From JANNRA01 sp031401035 (lineage in GTDB: Bacteria; Desulfobacterota; Binatia; HRBIN30; CADEER01), in NCBI GenBank assembly GCA_031401035.1, contig JANNRA010000021.1, positions 1-25,015 of the forward strand: 25,015 nt of DNA, read 5' to 3'. A model generated the notes under the pieces. The model was not told the origin of the DNA and ran no database searches. It saw nothing but the letters and a program-made list of their open reading frames with translations. Shown here piece by piece: positions 7,688 to 15,916 of this stretch. Positions within the stretch are counted from its first letter, which is position 1, and each line of letters opens with the position of its first letter. Made by a program: the position numbers and the translations under genes.

Positions 7688-7975
7688 TCAGAGGAACCGA
7701 TTCACCGCCGCGGCGAGGGTGAAGTCGCGCTCGCTGATGCCGCCGGCGTCGTGGGTGGTGAGGTCGATGACGACGCGGCCGTACACGTTGGACCACTCCG
7801 GATGATGATTCATCGCCTCGGCGATCAGCGCGACGCGAGTCATGAAGCCGAAGGCAGCGACGAAGTCGGGGAACTGCAGTTCGCGGCGCAGTTTGCCCGC
7901 GTGCAGCGTCCAGCCGGGTAGGCCGACGAGGCGGGCGGAGACTTCGACATCAGGCAGGCTTGGGACTTTGACCAT
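7688..7975 (-). CDS. phhB: 4a-hydroxytetrahydrobiopterin dehydratase (pterin-4a-carbinolamine dehydratase)
   Basis: The 95-residue cytoplasmic protein has the usual length and the full active-site signature of pterin-4a-carbinolamine dehydratase: 'AMNHHPEWSNVY' with H57 and H58, and 'LTTHDAGGISERD' with H75. The enzyme dehydrates 4a-hydroxytetrahydrobiopterin, recycling the cofactor of aromatic amino acid hydroxylases, and homologues can act as dimerisation cofactors. No hydroxylase gene lies nearby, so the partner must be elsewhere. The ATG at 7975 was chosen over a GTG at 7990 because it gives the standard length. A solo arm of the TCCGTNNN repeat lies 37 bp upstream of the start. Confidence 0.9.
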   Translation of the reverse strand: MVKVPSLPDVEVSARLVGLPGWTLHAGKLRRELQFPDFVAAFGFMTRVALIAEAMNHHPEWSNVYGRVVIDLTTHDAGGISERDFTLAAAVNRFL

Positions 7976-8011
7976 GCGTCTGGATACCACGCGACGCAGA
8001 ACAAGACCTGT

Positions 8012-8039
8012 CTCCGTATCTCCGTGTCTCCGTGTTGAA
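8012..8039. repeat. Solo arm of TCCGTNNN repeat family, copy 2
   Basis: This 28-bp element matches the right arm of the 2189-2216 copy at 25 of 28 positions, including the three 8-bp TCCGTNNN units and the terminal TGAA. No complementary arm is found within about 60 bp on either side, so it cannot form the hairpin of the other copies. It lies between the divergently transcribed pterin dehydratase and PhoD-like genes. Confidence 0.85.
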
Positions 8040-8088
8040 TCCGTTTCAGAGCTTTTTCAGCCGCGCGCCCGCGTGCTAGCCGTGCGCC

Positions 8089-9690
8089 ATGTCTTTTCGC
8101 CACCGCGTCTTCGCCGACATCGCCCCGCCGCCCGGCAGCGGTCGCACCGTGCCGCGCCGTGACTTCCTGCGTTTGCTCGCCGCCGGCACCGGCGGCGCGG
8201 CGGTGTTGACCGCGCTGCCCTGGCGGCGCGGCGCGGCGGCGGCGGCCCCGGCCCCGGTCTTTCCCGACGGCGTCAAAGCCGGCGACCCGCGGTCGCAGAC
8301 GGCGACCATCTGGACGCGCGTGGCGGCGCCCGCCGATGGCGCGGCGGTGCCGGTGTTGTGGTCGGTGGCCGAGGACGCCGCCATGCAGAACGTCGTGCGT
8401 GGCGGCATGGTCGCCGCCGAGGCGACCGGCGGTCACGCGGTCACCGTCTTGGTGCATGGCCTGCGTCCCGACCGCTGGTACCACTATCGCTTCGAGGCGG
8501 ACGGGAGCGCCGGCGTCGTCGGCCGCCTGCGCACCGCGCCCGCCAGCGGCGCCGCGGCCGATCACCTGCGCTACGCCTTCGCCAGTTGCCAGCAGCGCAA
8601 CGACAGTTACTACGTCGCCCACCGCGCCATCGCCGCCGAGGGCGTCGACTTCCTGCTCCACCTCGGCGACTACGTGTACGTCAGCGACGGCGGCACGCTC
8701 ACCCTCGACGATTATCGCGGCGTCTATCGCCGCTTCCATGCCAATCCGCTGCTGCAGGCGCTGCACGCCGCCGTGCCGTTGGTGGCGGTGTGGGACGACG
8801 GTGAGTTCTACAACGGCGTCGACCGCACCGGCGTGCCGGCGCGCCTCGCCGCGGCGCGCGCCGCCTGGTTCGAGCACATGCCGGTGCGCCGGCCGCGCAG
8901 CGAGCGCATTTTCCGCGGCCTGCAGTGGGGCACGCTCGCCGAGGTGCTGCTCCTCGACACGCGCCAGTACCGCGATCCGGAGGTGCCGGCGAACGCGCGC
9001 TTCGCCGATGTCATCGACGCGCAGGATACCGCCCTGCCGCCGGGCGAGCAGATGTTCGCCGCCGGTCGCACGACGCTCGGCGCGGCCCAGAAGCGCTGGC
9101 TGAAACGCCGCCTGGCGCGCGCCCGCGCGACCTGGCGGGTGATCGGCAGCAGCTACGACATGGCGCCGTGGAAGCTCGTCGATCGCGACACCCCCGAGTT
9201 GCGCGCCCAGGATCCCACCCTGCAGCGCAACGGCGGCATCTACGTCTCCAACGAAGCCTGGGACGACTACCAGGCCGAGCGCCGCGAGCTGATGACCTTC
9301 CTCGCCGACCGGCAGATCCCGAACGTCGTGGTCTGCAGCGGCCACACCCATTTCTACAAGGCGAGTCACATCCAGCCCGACTGCGACGACGAGGCCTCGC
9401 CGATCACCGCCGTCGAGTTCGTCACCGGCTCGCTCACCGCCGACCCCGACCCGCGCACCATCGCCCCGGAGGAGCTGCTGCACGCCGCCGAGCAGATCAT
9501 GCTCGGCGCCAACGCGCCGTACCTGAAGCAGATCGACCTGCTCAACCAGGGCTATGCGGTCGTCGACCTGACGCCCGAGGAGGCGACCTGCGAATTCCGC
9601 GTGCTGGACACGTTCGACCCCGACGCGGTGGCCAGCACCTTCGCCAGGTTCCGCGTCGTCGCCGGCCGCCCGGGCATCGAGGTGCTGTAG
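8089..9690 (+). CDS. PhoD-like alkaline phosphatase/phosphodiesterase, Tat-exported
   Basis: The 533-residue protein starts with a twin-arginine signal (R23-R24 in 'PRRDFLRLL', then an Ala-rich hydrophobic stretch), so it should be exported folded with metal bound. An N-terminal fibronectin-like PhoD_N region (~57-150) leads to the calcineurin-like core: 'FASCQQ' (C167), 'HLGDYVY' (D194, Y195, Y197) and 'VWDDGEF' (235-240). PhoD enzymes are Fe/Ca phosphomonoesterases or diesterases, and C167 and the LGDYVY residues correspond to known metal ligands. Two positions differ from the usual consensus: the His of 'WDDHE' is Gly238, and the 'GDVH' motif near the C-terminus is 'GHTH' (418-421). The second change resembles generic metallophosphoesterases. 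The substrate is therefore uncertain. No strong ribosome binding site is seen. The acyl-CoA ligase gene follows after 48 bp. Confidence 0.82.
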   Translation: MSFRHRVFADIAPPPGSGRTVPRRDFLRLLAAGTGGAAVLTALPWRRGAAAAAPAPVFPDGVKAGDPRSQTATIWTRVAAPADGAAVPVLWSVAEDAAMQNVVRGGMVAAEATGGHAVTVLVHGLRPDRWYHYRFEADGSAGVVGRLRTAPASGAAADHLRYAFASCQQRNDSYYVAHRAIAAEGVDFLLHLGDYVYVSDGGTLTLDDYRGVYRRFHANPLLQALHAAVPLVAVWDDGEFYNGVDRTGVPARLAAARAAWFEHMPVRRPRSERIFRGLQWGTLAEVLLLDTRQYRDPEVPANARFADVIDAQDTALPPGEQMFAAGRTTLGAAQKRWLKRRLARARATWRVIGSSYDMAPWKLVDRDTPELRAQDPTLQRNGGIYVSNEAWDDYQAERRELMTFLADRQIPNVVVCSGHTHFYKASHIQPDCDDEASPITAVEFVTGSLTADPDPRTIAPEELLHAAEQIMLGANAPYLKQIDLLNQGYAVVDLTPEEATCEFRVLDTFDPDAVASTFARFRVVAGRPGIEVL

Positions 9691-9738
9691 CGGCGGGACC
9701 GCTTGCGGAACCGCGCTGCCGTGCCCTACTGCAACGGT

Positions 9739-11298
9739 ATGCGCATCCACGACTACCTCGACTACTACGGCCGCGAGCGGCCGGACGGCGAGTTCCTCTG
9801 TTTTCAGGGTGCGACGCTCACCTACGGCGAAGCCCTGCAGCGCGCCAATCAGGTCGCCCATGCGCTGCTCGCCGCCGGCGTGCAGCCCGGCGAGCGCGTC
9901 GCCGTGCTGGCCAAGAACTGCCCCGAACTGGTGCTCTTCTACTACGGCGCCTTCAAGGTGGGCGCAGTTCCGGTACCGCTCAACTTCCGCCTGGCGCCGG
10001 CGGAGTGGGCGTACATCATCAACGACGCTGGCGCGACGTTGCTGGTGGCGCGCGGCGAGTACGTCGCCGCGGTGGATGCGGTGCGCGGCGACCTGGCGCG
10101 CGTGCGCGCCTGTGTCGCGGTCGGCGCCGCGCCGCCCGCCGGGTGGCAGGGCTGGGACGCGTGGTTGGCGCCGCAGCCGACGACGGCGCCCGCCTGTCCC
10201 GTCGACGACGACGCCGACGCCTACCAGATGTACACCAGCGGCACGACCGGCGCGCCGAAGGGCGCCGTGCTCCAGCACCGCGCCGTGATGGCGAACGTCG
10301 CGCAGCTGATCCCGGTCGTGGCGGTCGGGCCGGGCGACCGCTACCTGATCGTCGCGCCGCTCTACCACGCCGCCGCCGCCGTCACCGTCTTCATGTGCGT
10401 CGCCCGCGGCGTGTCCCTGTACGTGCAGGAGGACTTCGTTCCGCCCGAGGTGGTACGGGCGCTGGCCGAGGAGCGCATCAACGCCGCCCTGTTGGTGCCG
10501 GCGATGATCCAGGCCTGTCTGGTGATGGTCCCCGATGTGGCGCAGCGCCGCTACGATGCGCTGCGCTTCGTGATGTACGGCGCCTCGCCGATCGCCGCCG
10601 AGACGCTGCGCCGCGCCATGGACGTCTTCCAGTGCGACTTCGGCCAGGGCTACGGCATGACCGAGACGACGGCAGTGCTGACCGTCCTCACCAGCGCGGA
10701 TCACCACCGCGCCCTCGCCGATCGGCCCGAGCTGCTCCTCTCCGCCGGGCGGCCCGCCGCCGGCACCGAACTGCGCATCGTCGACGAGCAGGGACAGGTG
10801 CTGCCGCCCGGCGCCGTCGGCGAGATCGCGGCGCGCGGCCCGCAACTCATGCGCGGCTACTGGAATCTGCCCGAGGCGAGCGCCAAGGCGCTGCAGGGCG
10901 GCTGGATGCACACCGGCGACGCCGGCCGGCTCGATGCCGAGGGCTACCTGTTCATCGAGGACCGCGTCAAGGACATGATCGTCTCGGGCGGCGAGAACAT
11001 CTATCCGCGCGAGGTCGAGAACATCCTCTTCCAGCACCCCGCCGTCGCCGACGCCGCGGTGATCGGCATTCCCGACGCGAAATGGGGCGAGACGGTCAAG
11101 GCCATCGTCGTTCTCAGGGCCGGTACCGCGGTCGACGCGGCGGCGCTGATCGAGCACTGCCGCGCCCACCTCGGCGGCTACAAGCTGCCGCGCTCGGTCG
11201 ACTTCGTCGCCGTCCTGCCGCGCAACCCGAGCGGCAAGGTCCTCAAGCGCGAGCTGCGCGAGCCATACTGGAAGGGGCAGACGCGCCGCGTGTCGTGA
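9739..11298 (+). CDS. Acyl-CoA synthetase (AMP-dependent ligase, ANL superfamily)
   Basis: The 519-residue protein carries all the landmark motifs of class I adenylate-forming ligases: the P-loop 'YTSGTTGAPKG' (165-175), 'GYGMTET' (304-310), 'HTGD' (391-394), 'RVKDMIVSGGENIYP' (409-423) and the C-terminal lysine K500 in 'NPSGKVLKREL'. It would activate a carboxylic acid with ATP and load it on CoA. The closest general type is the FadD or medium/long-chain fatty-acyl-CoA ligase group, but the acid cannot be read from sequence. The ATG at 9739 was preferred to an in-frame TTG at 9703 because the family begins with a motif like 'IHDYLDYYGRERPD'. No transmembrane segment is seen, so it is cytoplasmic. 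The stop is 3 bp before the start of a small lipoprotein gene. Confidence 0.92.
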   Translation: MRIHDYLDYYGRERPDGEFLCFQGATLTYGEALQRANQVAHALLAAGVQPGERVAVLAKNCPELVLFYYGAFKVGAVPVPLNFRLAPAEWAYIINDAGATLLVARGEYVAAVDAVRGDLARVRACVAVGAAPPAGWQGWDAWLAPQPTTAPACPVDDDADAYQMYTSGTTGAPKGAVLQHRAVMANVAQLIPVVAVGPGDRYLIVAPLYHAAAAVTVFMCVARGVSLYVQEDFVPPEVVRALAEERINAALLVPAMIQACLVMVPDVAQRRYDALRFVMYGASPIAAETLRRAMDVFQCDFGQGYGMTETTAVLTVLTSADHHRALADRPELLLSAGRPAAGTELRIVDEQGQVLPPGAVGEIAARGPQLMRGYWNLPEASAKALQGGWMHTGDAGRLDAEGYLFIEDRVKDMIVSGGENIYPREVENILFQHPAVADAAVIGIPDAKWGETVKAIVVLRAGTAVDAAALIEHCRAHLGGYKLPRSVDFVAVLPRNPSGKVLKRELREPYWKGQTRRVS

Positions 11299-11301
11299 GG
11301 G

Positions 11302-11544
11302 ATGATCGGACGACCTGATCCGCGGTGGACGCTGCGCGCACTGCGACGGAGCGCCGCCGCAGTCCTCCTGGGCGGGCTCTGCGCAGCCTGCGACCCCGAC
11401 GCGTTCTCGACGCCCACGCGCGCGTCCTGTTCGCAGATCGGCGCGCAGTGCCAGCTCGCCGGCGGTCCGCTCGGCGTCTGCCTCGACGGGCCGTGCGCGG
11501 CAGGCGCCACACCACCGTGCTTCAAGTGCGTTTCGCAGCATTGA
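11302..11544 (+). CDS. Small cysteine-rich lipoprotein
   Basis: This is an 80-residue protein of unknown family. An N-terminal Arg-rich region and a hydrophobic stretch (AAAVLLGGLCAAC) end in a lipobox-like site with the acylated cysteine probably at residue 30. The mature ~50-residue part holds six cysteines (43, 50, 60, 65, 73, 76), enough for three disulfides, and ends in 'CVSQH'. The spacing looks like a compact disulfide-stabilised domain rather than a metal site. It starts 3 bp after the acyl-CoA ligase stop, so it is probably co-transcribed. The ribosome binding site would lie inside the ligase's last codons and is weak. The regular Cys spacing plus lipobox argue that this is a real gene. 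Confidence 0.6.
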   Translation: MIGRPDPRWTLRALRRSAAAVLLGGLCAACDPDAFSTPTRASCSQIGAQCQLAGGPLGVCLDGPCAAGATPPCFKCVSQH

Positions 11545-11674
11545 TGGGGGGCCCGGCAAGCAGCCGGCCGAAGCCAGTTCGAGAGAGCCTGAGTGACACG
11601 TCGCCGCAGCTGGCGGCCATGACGACAGTGCCGGCGCGGCGCCGCGCGACGGTTTACCGGAAAGGAACCAGGGG

Positions 11675-12310
11675 ATGAGTAAGATTGACATCGTCGATGG
11701 CACGCAGGTGCGCATCGCCTTCGAAGGCGCCAAGTGCATCCATTCGCGCGGCTGCGTGCTGTCGCGCCCCGACGTCTTCGTGCCCAACGTCGAGGGGGAA
11801 TGGATCCATCCCGACGCGGCCACGCCCGAGGCGGTCGCGGAACTGGCGCACCAGTGCCCCTCGGGGGCGATTCGCTACGAGCGCCTCGACGGCGGCCCGA
11901 ACGAGGCGCCGCCCAGGGTCAACACCGTGCGTATCCGCGAGAACGGTCCGCTGGCGGTGCACGCCGACCTGCGCATCGTCGGGCAGCCGCCGGCCATCCG
12001 CGCCACGTTGTGCCGCTGCGGCGCGTCGCAGAACAAGCCCTACTGCGACGGCAGCCACACCGCCGCGGGGTTTGTCGCCAGCGGCGAAGTGCCCGCGAAG
12101 GACAGCGCCGCGCTGGCGCAACGCGACGGGCCGCTGACCATCACCCCGGCCGAGAACGGCCCGCTGCTGGTCGAGGGCGCGATGGAGGTGGTGACCGGCA
12201 CCGGCACGACGGTGAATCGCACCCTCAAGGCAGCGTTATGCCGGTGCGGACAATCCGCCAAGAAGCCCTACTGCGACGGCACCCACAAGCAGATCGGTTT
12301 CCGCGCCTGA
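11675..12310 (+). CDS. Iron-sulfur protein: Fer4_19 domain plus two CDGSH domains
   Basis: The 211-residue protein has three predicted cluster sites. Residues ~10-70 match the divergent 4Fe-4S mono-cluster domain, with C21 and C27 in 'CIHSRGC' and C61 in 'CPSGAI'. Then come two CDGSH (mitoNEET-like) 2Fe-2S domains: C113, C115, C124, H128 ('CRCG...YCDGSH') and C189, C191, C200, H204 ('CRCG...YCDGTH'). In CDGSH proteins three Cys and one His hold a labile 2Fe-2S cluster, and all ligands are intact in both. The role is likely electron or cluster transfer in the cytoplasm, but no partner is fixed by context. An AAGGAAC/AGGGG stretch just before the ATG at 11675 acts as ribosome binding site. The 130 bp before it contain no gene that I can see. 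Confidence 0.9.
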   Translation: MSKIDIVDGTQVRIAFEGAKCIHSRGCVLSRPDVFVPNVEGEWIHPDAATPEAVAELAHQCPSGAIRYERLDGGPNEAPPRVNTVRIRENGPLAVHADLRIVGQPPAIRATLCRCGASQNKPYCDGSHTAAGFVASGEVPAKDSAALAQRDGPLTITPAENGPLLVEGAMEVVTGTGTTVNRTLKAALCRCGQSAKKPYCDGTHKQIGFRA

Positions 12311-12433
12311 CCGGCGTGCGCCGTTGCGGCCGCGGCACCCCTCCCACTGGGCCCTCCAGCAGTCGGTGACCAGCCTTCCCAGGGATGAGACGCCACTGCC
12401 ACGCACCTCTCGGGGCTGGGGGGTCTTCACACT

Positions 12434-12450
12434 GTTCATCGGCGATGAAC
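12434..12450. promoter_or_regulatory. 17-bp palindrome, possible operator
   Basis: GTTCATCG and CGATGAAC form perfect 8-bp arms around a single G. The element lies 65 bp before the start of the secreted dockerin-like protein, in a 205-bp non-coding gap. Size and symmetry fit a dimeric repressor or activator site. No regulator gene is adjacent. Confidence 0.4.
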
Positions 12451-12515
12451 GCGTTGTGGTCAGGTCTGCACGGCAGCGAGGGGGCCGGCGTCGTCGGCCA
12501 CGAAGGAGAAGTCTA

Positions 12516-13745
<1,230 letters not shown>

Positions 13746-13804
13746 GGGTGGGCGCAGTCGCCCGCTCGTCGTCCTTCCCTTCCCCCGCCAAGAAGTGATT
13801 TCGT

Positions 13805-13826
13805 CCGCCACCGAATGTGGTGGCGG
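13805..13826. terminator. Possible hairpin terminator after the dockerin-like gene
   Basis: CCGCCACC (13805-13812) and GGTGGCGG (13819-13826) form 8-bp arms around a 6-nt loop, 60 bp after the stop at 13745. A pyrimidine-rich tract lies just before it, but no T-run follows, so termination is only possible. Confidence 0.3.
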
Positions 13827-13918
13827 CGGACAGAATCCCTGAGCAGCGAGGCAACTGGCCCCGCCGCCCCGCGGCCGCGGCGAACAGGCGGGCGCGCTGC
13901 CCGGTTGCGGCTGGCGAG

Positions 13919-14707
13919 ATGCCCAGCGTGACGCCGCGCAGGCTGCGCATCTGGATCGACATCGCGAACACGCCGCACGTTCTGTTTTTCGAGCCCATCA
14001 TGCGCGCCCTCGAGCAGCGCGGCCACGCGGTCACCCTCACCTCAAGGCGCTTCGCCAACACCCAGGAGCTGCTGGTGGCGCGCGGCCTGTCGACGCGGCA
14101 CAATCGGCGCCGGGCACGACGCGAGCCGCAGCGAGCTGCGCAAGCAGGTACGACACTACACCCGCACCGCGCGGCTGGCGGCCTTCGCACGCGGCCGCTT
14201 CGACGTCGCCGTCAGTCATATCTCGTTCACCGAGGCGGCGGCGGCGCGCTGGCTGGGCATCCCCATCTTCGGCGCCATCGACTACGAGCACCGCGATCTC
14301 GGCGTCTTCCGCCATGTCGACCGGTTGATGGTGCCGTCGGTCATTCCGCCCGGATCGTTCGAGCGCTGGGGCATCCCGACGCGCGCCATCCAGCCCTACG
14401 ATGGCCTCAAAGAGTACGTCTATCTGGCTGGATTCCGGCCGGCACCGGACGCGCGCGAGCGGCTCGGCGTTGATCCGGGCCAGCTGTTGGTGACCTTCCG
14501 ACCGATCGCCCACCACGCCAAATACAACGATGACAGTGGCGAGGCGCTGCAACGGCGCCTGCTCGAAGCCCTGGCCACCAACGAGGGTGTGTGCGTGCTC
14601 ATCCTGCCGCGCACCGAGGTGCAGCGCCGCACGCTCGAGCCGCTGGCCCGCCGGTGTGGGACGGCCACGCCGCCGAGCGCATCGTTCGCGTGCTCGCCTC
14701 GAGGTGA
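13919..14707 (+). pseudogene. DUF354 protein, frameshifted and truncated into an epimerase-like tail
   Basis: The first frame from the ATG at 13919 reads 'IWIDIANTPHVLFFEP', 'RGHAVTLTSRRFANTQELL', a strong match to DUF354 (a GT-B-like glycosyltransferase-type family of ~340 residues). At about 14100-14103 the family match moves to another frame, which continues 'IGAGHDASRSELRKQVR', 'VAVSHISFTEAAAARWLGIP', then 'IQPYDGLKEYVYLAGF' and 'LILPRTEVQRR'. One extra base near 14102 explains this. Family similarity stops near 14645, about 80-90 residues short. A third frame from 14651 then reads 'PVWDGHAAERIVRVL' and stops at 14707, which resembles the C-terminus of non-hydrolysing UDP-GlcNAc 2-epimerase (WecB). 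So two lesions are present: a +1 frameshift and a deletion or misjoin. Either the gene has decayed or the assembly collapsed a longer wecB/DUF354 region. Confidence 0.65.
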
Positions 14708-14833
14708 GCTGGGGGTGGCGGCGCCCGCGCCGGCTGCGCTCGCCCGGCCGATCGACGTAAGCCCACCGCCCCGGGGCAGGGTCCCGATCTTGGCGTCTTG
14801 GCGCCGCGCGGTCGATGGGCTATCCGCACCGAC

Positions 14834-15424
14834 ATGAACGACCGCATCGCCCCTCGCGCCCGGTTCACCAGCATGGAGCAGAGCACCGTCGATGACTGGA
14901 TGGTCATCGGCGCTCAGTTCGTCGACTTCGCCCGCGGCCTGCCCGATCGTGTGCTCGCGCACCTCAGGCTGCTGGAGGGCGACGGCGGCTTCGCCGTCGA
15001 CCGCCTGACGCATTCGCTGCAAACCGCCGCCCTCGCCGAGCGCGACGGTCGCGACGAGGAATACGTCGTCTGCGCCCTGCTGCACGACATCGGCGACACC
15101 CTCGGCACCTACAACCATCCCGACATCGCCGCCGCGCTGTTGAAGCCGTTCGTCTCCGAGGCGAACCTGTGGATGGTCCAGCAGCACGGCATCTTCCAAG
15201 GCTACTACTTCTTCCACCACCTCGGCATGGATCGCGACATGCGCGAGCAGTTCCGCGGCCATCCGCACTTCGAGCACACGGCCGAGTTCTGCGCGCTCTA
15301 CGATGGTCCGGCGTTCGACCCACAGCGCGAGACGCCGCCGTTGGCGCACTTCGAGCCGCTGCTGCGCCGCGTCCTGGCGGCGCCGCAACGCTCGATCTAC
15401 GCCGGCGCCGGGCCCGCCACCTAG
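14834..15424 (+). CDS. HD-domain metal-dependent hydrolase/oxygenase-like protein
   Basis: The 196-residue cytoplasmic protein has HD-domain ligands in order: H60 ('RLTHSLQTA'), H84-D85 ('ALLHDIGD'), H118 ('QQHGIFQGYYF') and later acidic residues. The stretch 'YVVCALLHDIGDTLGTYNHP' with 'GYYFFHHLG' fits a widespread small HD group related to PhnZ and myo-inositol oxygenase. These use a di-iron site, so it could be an oxygenase rather than a phosphohydrolase. The ATG at 14834 is used. An internal ATG at 14873 ('MEQSTVDDW') would also give a normal family N-terminus. The next gene (MAPEG) follows after 31 bp, so they may be co-transcribed. The preceding 126 bp are non-coding. Confidence 0.82.
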   Translation: MNDRIAPRARFTSMEQSTVDDWMVIGAQFVDFARGLPDRVLAHLRLLEGDGGFAVDRLTHSLQTAALAERDGRDEEYVVCALLHDIGDTLGTYNHPDIAAALLKPFVSEANLWMVQQHGIFQGYYFFHHLGMDRDMREQFRGHPHFEHTAEFCALYDGPAFDPQRETPPLAHFEPLLRRVLAAPQRSIYAGAGPAT

Positions 15425-15455
15425 CGCGCCGAACCCATCGGCGGGAGTCTCGACG

Positions 15456-15881
15456 ATGCAGAGTTTCGCGCTGGTGTACCCGATGTTCGCCATGGTGCTG
15501 CTCACCGCCACCGTGCTGGTGACGCTGTTCCGCAGCCGCGTACGCGCCGTGCGCGAGCGCCAGGTGCCAGCGACCTTCTTCAAGACCTACCAGGGCCATA
15601 CCGAGCCCGAGTACGTGGTCAAGCCGGCGCGGCATTTCGTCAACCTCTTCGAGGCGCCGACGCTGTTCTACGCCGCCTGCCTGACGGCCATGGTGACGCA
15701 GCAGGGCGGCGCCGTCATGCAGACGCTGGCCTGGTTCTACGTCGCCGCGCGCGTCGTCCACGCCTGGATCCACATCGGCCGCAACGACCTGCGGCCGCGC
15801 ATCGCCAGTTACTTCAGCGGCTGGCTGGTGCTGCTGGTGATGTGGATCGGCATCGTCGTCGGCGTCGCCATGCGCGGCTGA
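15456..15881 (+). CDS. MAPEG family membrane protein
   Basis: The 141-residue protein has about four membrane spans: residues ~5-24, ~60-80, ~85-105 and ~118-138. 'ARHFVNLFEAPTLFYAACL' (with N and E in the second span) and 'ARVVHAWIHIGRND' are hallmarks of MAPEG proteins (membrane-associated eicosanoid/glutathione metabolism). Bacterial members are glutathione-transferase-like or of unknown role, acting as trimers in the inner membrane. GGGAG upstream of the ATG at 15456 is the ribosome binding site. It lies between the HD-domain and LLM oxidoreductase genes, all in one direction with small gaps. Confidence 0.85.
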   Translation: MQSFALVYPMFAMVLLTATVLVTLFRSRVRAVRERQVPATFFKTYQGHTEPEYVVKPARHFVNLFEAPTLFYAACLTAMVTQQGGAVMQTLAWFYVAARVVHAWIHIGRNDLRPRIASYFSGWLVLLVMWIGIVVGVAMRG

Positions 15882-15916
15882 CGATCCGCCGCCGCGCCGG
15901 TCGCAAGGAGAACGCC

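Noticed and set aside
7840..11823. A 1327-codon open frame on the minus strand
   Set aside because: It is antisense to the PhoD-like and acyl-CoA ligase genes, and its sequence is low-complexity Arg/Gly/Ala/Val. High GC leaves few stop codons, so long shadow frames are expected.
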